From the NCBI GenBank assembly GCA_965213525.1, contig OZ243889.1, positions 3,246,514 to 3,310,513 of the forward strand: a DNA stretch of 64,000 nucleotides. The letters are read 5' to 3'. A program made the position numbers and the translations under genes. Source of the stretch: G965213525 sp965213525 (GTDB lineage: Bacteria; Actinomycetota; Acidimicrobiia; Acidimicrobiales; Poriferisodalaceae). The notes beneath the pieces were generated by a model. It was not told the DNA's origin and did no database searches. It worked only from the letters and a program-made list of their open reading frames with translations. Position 1 is the stretch's first letter, and every line of letters starts with the position of its first letter. Positions 61,538-64,000 of the stretch are shown here, in pieces.

Positions 61538-62496
61538 GCGCCCCCGGGCGCCACGTCGACGCGCCCTCCGGGCGTGACCGATCTGCGGGTGAGGACGTCG
61601 AGGCGCTCCTGCGGCGCGCCGAGCTGGTGGTCGCCCAGCGCCTCGACGGGCTGCTGCACGGCGACTACCAGGGCTTGGTGCCCGGGCACGGCAGCGAGCT
61701 CGGCGAGGCCCGCGCCTACGTGGTGGGCGACGACGTCCGCCGCATCGACTGGACCGTCACCGCCCGCACCCGAGAGCCCCACGTCCGTGACACCGTCGCC
61801 GATCACGAGCTCGAGGCGACGCTGGTCATCGATCGCTCCGCCAGCCTGTCGGTCGGGACGCGTCGGCGCACGACGGGGGTGTTGGGGCTGGAGATCGCAG
61901 CGGCGATCGGGTTGCTCGTCGCCCGGGGGGGCAACCGGGTCGGGGTGCTGTCGCTGCGCGGCGGACGAGAGCCCGAGTGGATCCCCCACGGCGTCGGTCG
62001 CTCCCACGTGCACGGGGCGCTGCGACGGGTCGCTGCGGTCGAGCCCTCCGGCACCGGTGATCTCGCCGGGGGCCTCGACCGGGCCCACCGGGTGGCCCGG
62101 CGCCGGGGGTTCGTGGTCGTCGTGACCGATCTGCACGGCGCCCGGGACTACGAGCGGCCGCTGCGACGTCTGGTGGCGCGCCACGACGTGGTCGTCGTCG
62201 AGGTGACCGACCGTCTCGACTCCGAACTGCCCGACGTGGGCCGCCTGACCGTCGTCGACGCCGAGACCGGGCGGCGGCGCATGGTCGACACCGGCTCGTC
62301 GGATCTCCGGGAGCGCTACGCCCGCGCCGCAGCCGAGCGGGCCCGCCAGCGCGATCTGGCGGTGCGTCGCACGGGGGCCGACCTGTTGCGGGTGCGCACC
62401 GACGACGACTGGCCAGCCGTGCTGCTCGGGCACCTCGACCGCCGTCGACGCCGGCTGGCCCGGCGGCCGGCGAGGGGGGCGGGTTCGTGGAGCTGA
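61534..62496 (+). CDS. DUF58 domain protein
   Basis: 320 residues of the DUF58/YeaD2 family, almost always found between MoxR and VWA genes. The core HGDYQGLVPGHGSELGEARAYVVGDDVRRIDWTVTARTREPHVRD is typical, followed by a VWA-like fold (EATLVIDRSASLSVGT) with a partial metal-site motif. No membrane helices. The start GTG 61534 overlaps moxR; its end overlaps the next gene by 10 nt. Confidence 0.88.
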   Translation: MSAPGRHVDAPSGRDRSAGEDVEALLRRAELVVAQRLDGLLHGDYQGLVPGHGSELGEARAYVVGDDVRRIDWTVTARTREPHVRDTVADHELEATLVIDRSASLSVGTRRRTTGVLGLEIAAAIGLLVARGGNRVGVLSLRGGREPEWIPHGVGRSHVHGALRRVAAVEPSGTGDLAGGLDRAHRVARRRGFVVVVTDLHGARDYERPLRRLVARHDVVVVEVTDRLDSELPDVGRLTVVDAETGRRRMVDTGSSDLRERYARAAAERARQRDLAVRRTGADLLRVRTDDDWPAVLLGHLDRRRRRLARRPARGAGSWS

Positions 62497-63437
62497 CCGA
62501 ACCGGTGTGGCTGTGGGCCCTGTTCGTCCCGTTCGCCGTCGCGGTGCTGTACGCCGTGGCCCTGGCGACGCGACGGGGGTTGGCGGTGCGCCTCGCCGAT
62601 CTCGAGCTGCTCGACGCCGTCGCCCCCGACCGTTCGGGGTGGCGGCGTCACCTGGCGGTCGCCGTCCTCGTCGTCGGGCTGGTCGCCCTGGTCATCGGTC
62701 TCACCCGCCCCGTGATCGACCGCTCGGTCCCCGATGAGCGGGCCACGGTGGTGCTGGCCGTCGACGTCTCGCTGTCGATGTCGGCCGCTGATGTCGAGCC
62801 CGACCGCCTCGACGCCGCCCAGGATGCCGCTCGCACGTTCCTCGACGAGCTGCCCGAGGGCATCGGCACCGCGCTCATCGCCTTCGCCGGCAACGCCCAG
62901 CCGCTGGTCGCCCCGACCGATGATCGTGACGTGGTGCGCGCCGCGCTCGGGGGGCTCCGCCTCGGTGAGGGCACCGCCATCGGCGAGGCGATCTTCGTCG
63001 CCCTCGACCTCGTCGCCGAGGAGGAGGCGCAGGCCGACGGCGCCGAGGTGCCCGCCCAGATCATCGTGCTGTCCGACGGGGAGACCACCGTCGGTCGCGA
63101 CGACGCCGACGCCGTGGCCGCGGCGAACGAGGCGGGCATCACCGTGTCGACCATCGCCTTTGGGACCGACTCCGGTGTGGTGCGCCTGCCCGACGGCACC
63201 GTGGTGCCCGTGCCGGTCGACGCCGACGCGCTGCGCTCGATCGCAGAAGAGGGCGGCGGGGTGTTCTTCGAGGCACTCACCGCCGACGAGCTCGACGACG
63301 CCTTCGGTGACCTCGGATCGTCGGTGGGGCGTACCACCGAGGAACGCGACATCTCGACGCCGTTCCTCGCTGCTGGCCTCGTGGCTGCAGGGCTGGCCGC
63401 GGCGGCGTCGCTGTGGTGGTTCGGGCGCCTCACCTGA
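62487..63437 (+). CDS. VWA-domain membrane protein (BatA-like)
   Basis: 316 residues. Two N-terminal helices (VWLWALFVPFAVAVLYAVAL, HLAVAVLVVGLVALVIGL) are followed by a von Willebrand A domain with full metal site: DVSLSMSAADV, the Thr in EGTAIGEAI, and LSDGETTVG. A last helix (FLAAGLVAAGLAAAASLWWF) ends it. BatA-type proteins work with MoxR ATPases in envelope stress tolerance or complex assembly. Confidence 0.88.
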   Translation: MELTEPVWLWALFVPFAVAVLYAVALATRRGLAVRLADLELLDAVAPDRSGWRRHLAVAVLVVGLVALVIGLTRPVIDRSVPDERATVVLAVDVSLSMSAADVEPDRLDAAQDAARTFLDELPEGIGTALIAFAGNAQPLVAPTDDRDVVRAALGGLRLGEGTAIGEAIFVALDLVAEEEAQADGAEVPAQIIVLSDGETTVGRDDADAVAAANEAGITVSTIAFGTDSGVVRLPDGTVVPVPVDADALRSIAEEGGGVFFEALTADELDDAFGDLGSSVGRTTEERDISTPFLAAGLVAAGLAAAASLWWFGRLT

Positions 63438-63488
63438 CCCCGTTCGGAGCGTGACGACCGAGCGCTGCTGCGGCCGCGACGGTCGCGG

Positions 63489-63836
63489 TCAGAGGGTCAG
63501 GTGGAGCCGCAGCGCCTCGTCGAGCGCAGCGAGGTCGCCGCTCGGTAGGTCCCCGATCCGTTCACCGACCCGCCTGACCGCCACGGATCTGATCTGCTCT
63601 GCCTGCGCCTTCGAATCGTGAGCGAGTCCAGCGGTTCTGGCGGCGAACGGCACCTGGAACGGGTAGATGCGGTCGACGTTGGACGTGACCGGCACGACGG
63701 TCACGACACCGCGGCCGAGGAGGCTGGCCGTGGCGTTGGCGCCGTCGTTGCTGACGAGCACTCCCGGACGACGCTTGTCCGCTTCAGCGCCCTGAGCAGG
63801 GTCGAGGTCGACCCAGCGGATCTCCCCCCGGCGCAT
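63489..63836 (-). CDS. MazF/PemK-type endoribonuclease toxin
   Basis: 115 residues. MazF toxins cut mRNA at short motifs and are held by a cognate antitoxin. The N-terminal RRGEIRWVDLDPAQGAEADKRRP with VLVSNDGAN, and VVTVVPVTSNV with the conserved Thr/Ser, are the family core, and AEQIRSVAVRRV ends the sheet. The start ATG 63836 overlaps the antitoxin stop (ATGA). It is convergent with the VWA gene. Confidence 0.9.
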   Translation of the reverse strand: MRRGEIRWVDLDPAQGAEADKRRPGVLVSNDGANATASLLGRGVVTVVPVTSNVDRIYPFQVPFAARTAGLAHDSKAQAEQIRSVAVRRVGERIGDLPSGDLAALDEALRLHLTL

Positions 63837-64000
63837 CAGGTGAGACCGTCAGCGGTGGCGGCGTCCCAGAGCTCGGCGTCGCCGCTGTGGGACCACTCGT
63901 TCCATGCGTCTTCGTACGCGCATCCGAGCTCGGATGCCCGGAGCAGGCGAACGGCCCTAAGGAGAGCTGCGGACCGCGACTCGAGCCCCCGTCCCTTCGC
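63836..64000 (-). CDS. MazF antitoxin, 5' truncated by the window edge
   Basis: The last 54 codons are visible on the minus strand and end at TGA 63838-63836. The segment contains ESRSAALLRAVRLL and then AYEDAWNEWSHSGDAELWD ending ADGLT. The Trp/acid-rich tail is the usual toxin-wrapping part of MazE/CopG-like antitoxins paired with actinobacterial MazF. The DNA-binding N-terminus is outside the window. Confidence 0.75.
   Translation of the reverse strand, partial: AKGRGLESRSAALLRAVRLLRASELGCAYEDAWNEWSHSGDAELWDAATADGLT

Noticed and set aside
63438..63488. Terminator between the VWA gene and mazF
   Set aside because: The CCGCGAC/GTCGCGG inverted repeat leaves no room for a loop, so only a weak hairpin is possible.

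Overview
The window is very GC-rich DNA with dense coding on both strands, many GTG starts, and many stop/start overlaps (GTGA, ATGA, TTGA). An actinobacterium is the best fit. The set galU-moeA-moaA-moaC-glpR, PASTA kinase, MeaB, GatCAB and an Asp-type MurA, together with short AT-poor promoters, suggests class Acidimicrobiia or a near relative. That placement is an inference from gene content, not from a marker-gene tree. Most of the content is chromosomal core. I see no prophage, insertion sequence, CRISPR array or rRNA.

Layout. 1-7138: Opp/Dpp-type importer (two permeases and a fused double ATPase) followed in the same overlapping run by two ABC half-transporters. 7146-8867: MFS transporter on the minus strand. 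8918-10180: murA whose catalytic Cys is replaced by Asp. 10243-13929: two methyltransferases, a small membrane protein, the MeaB G3E GTPase and an SRPBCC protein. 13992-17667: propeller lipoprotein, cysteine desulfurase and mnmA. 17718-24504: membrane protein, ligA, a frameshifted GNAT gene, an anchored protein, a PASTA Ser/Thr kinase and a hypothetical. 24534-27976: hydrolase, dxs and a hotdog thioesterase. 28033-30883: tldD and pmbA/tldE with a 41-codon ORF fitted exactly between them. 30940-33691: PHP protein, uppP, SAF-domain protein and an FmdB zinc ribbon.

33729-38363: galU, moeA, moaA, moaC and a GlpR/SepX-like membrane protein. 38384-38461: tRNA-Ala(CGC). 38485-41149: pepN with a 40-codon membrane protein behind it. 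41198-51326: a nucleoside salvage island (PfkB kinase, upp, BmpA-type binding protein, two-NBD ATPase, two permeases, cdd, deoA, add). This can import nucleosides, deaminate or phosphorolyse them, and return bases and sugars to metabolism. 51326-57183: anchored protein, SCP2 protein, hydrolase and gatCAB. 57256-63437: OmpR-type two-component pair, a 28-bp tandem array, a repeat-containing anchored protein and a MoxR-DUF58-VWA set. 63489-64000: a MazF toxin with the end of its antitoxin, cut by the window edge.

A recurrent signal is a TANNNT hexamer ending about 6-9 nt before the start codon of many first genes. It suggests that leaderless transcripts are common here, and I used it to choose several starts. 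The observations most worth following are the tldD/tldE micro-ORF, the direct-repeat array beside the OmpR-type regulator, the MoeA/GlpR pairing, and the Opp importer joined to a half-transporter pair.
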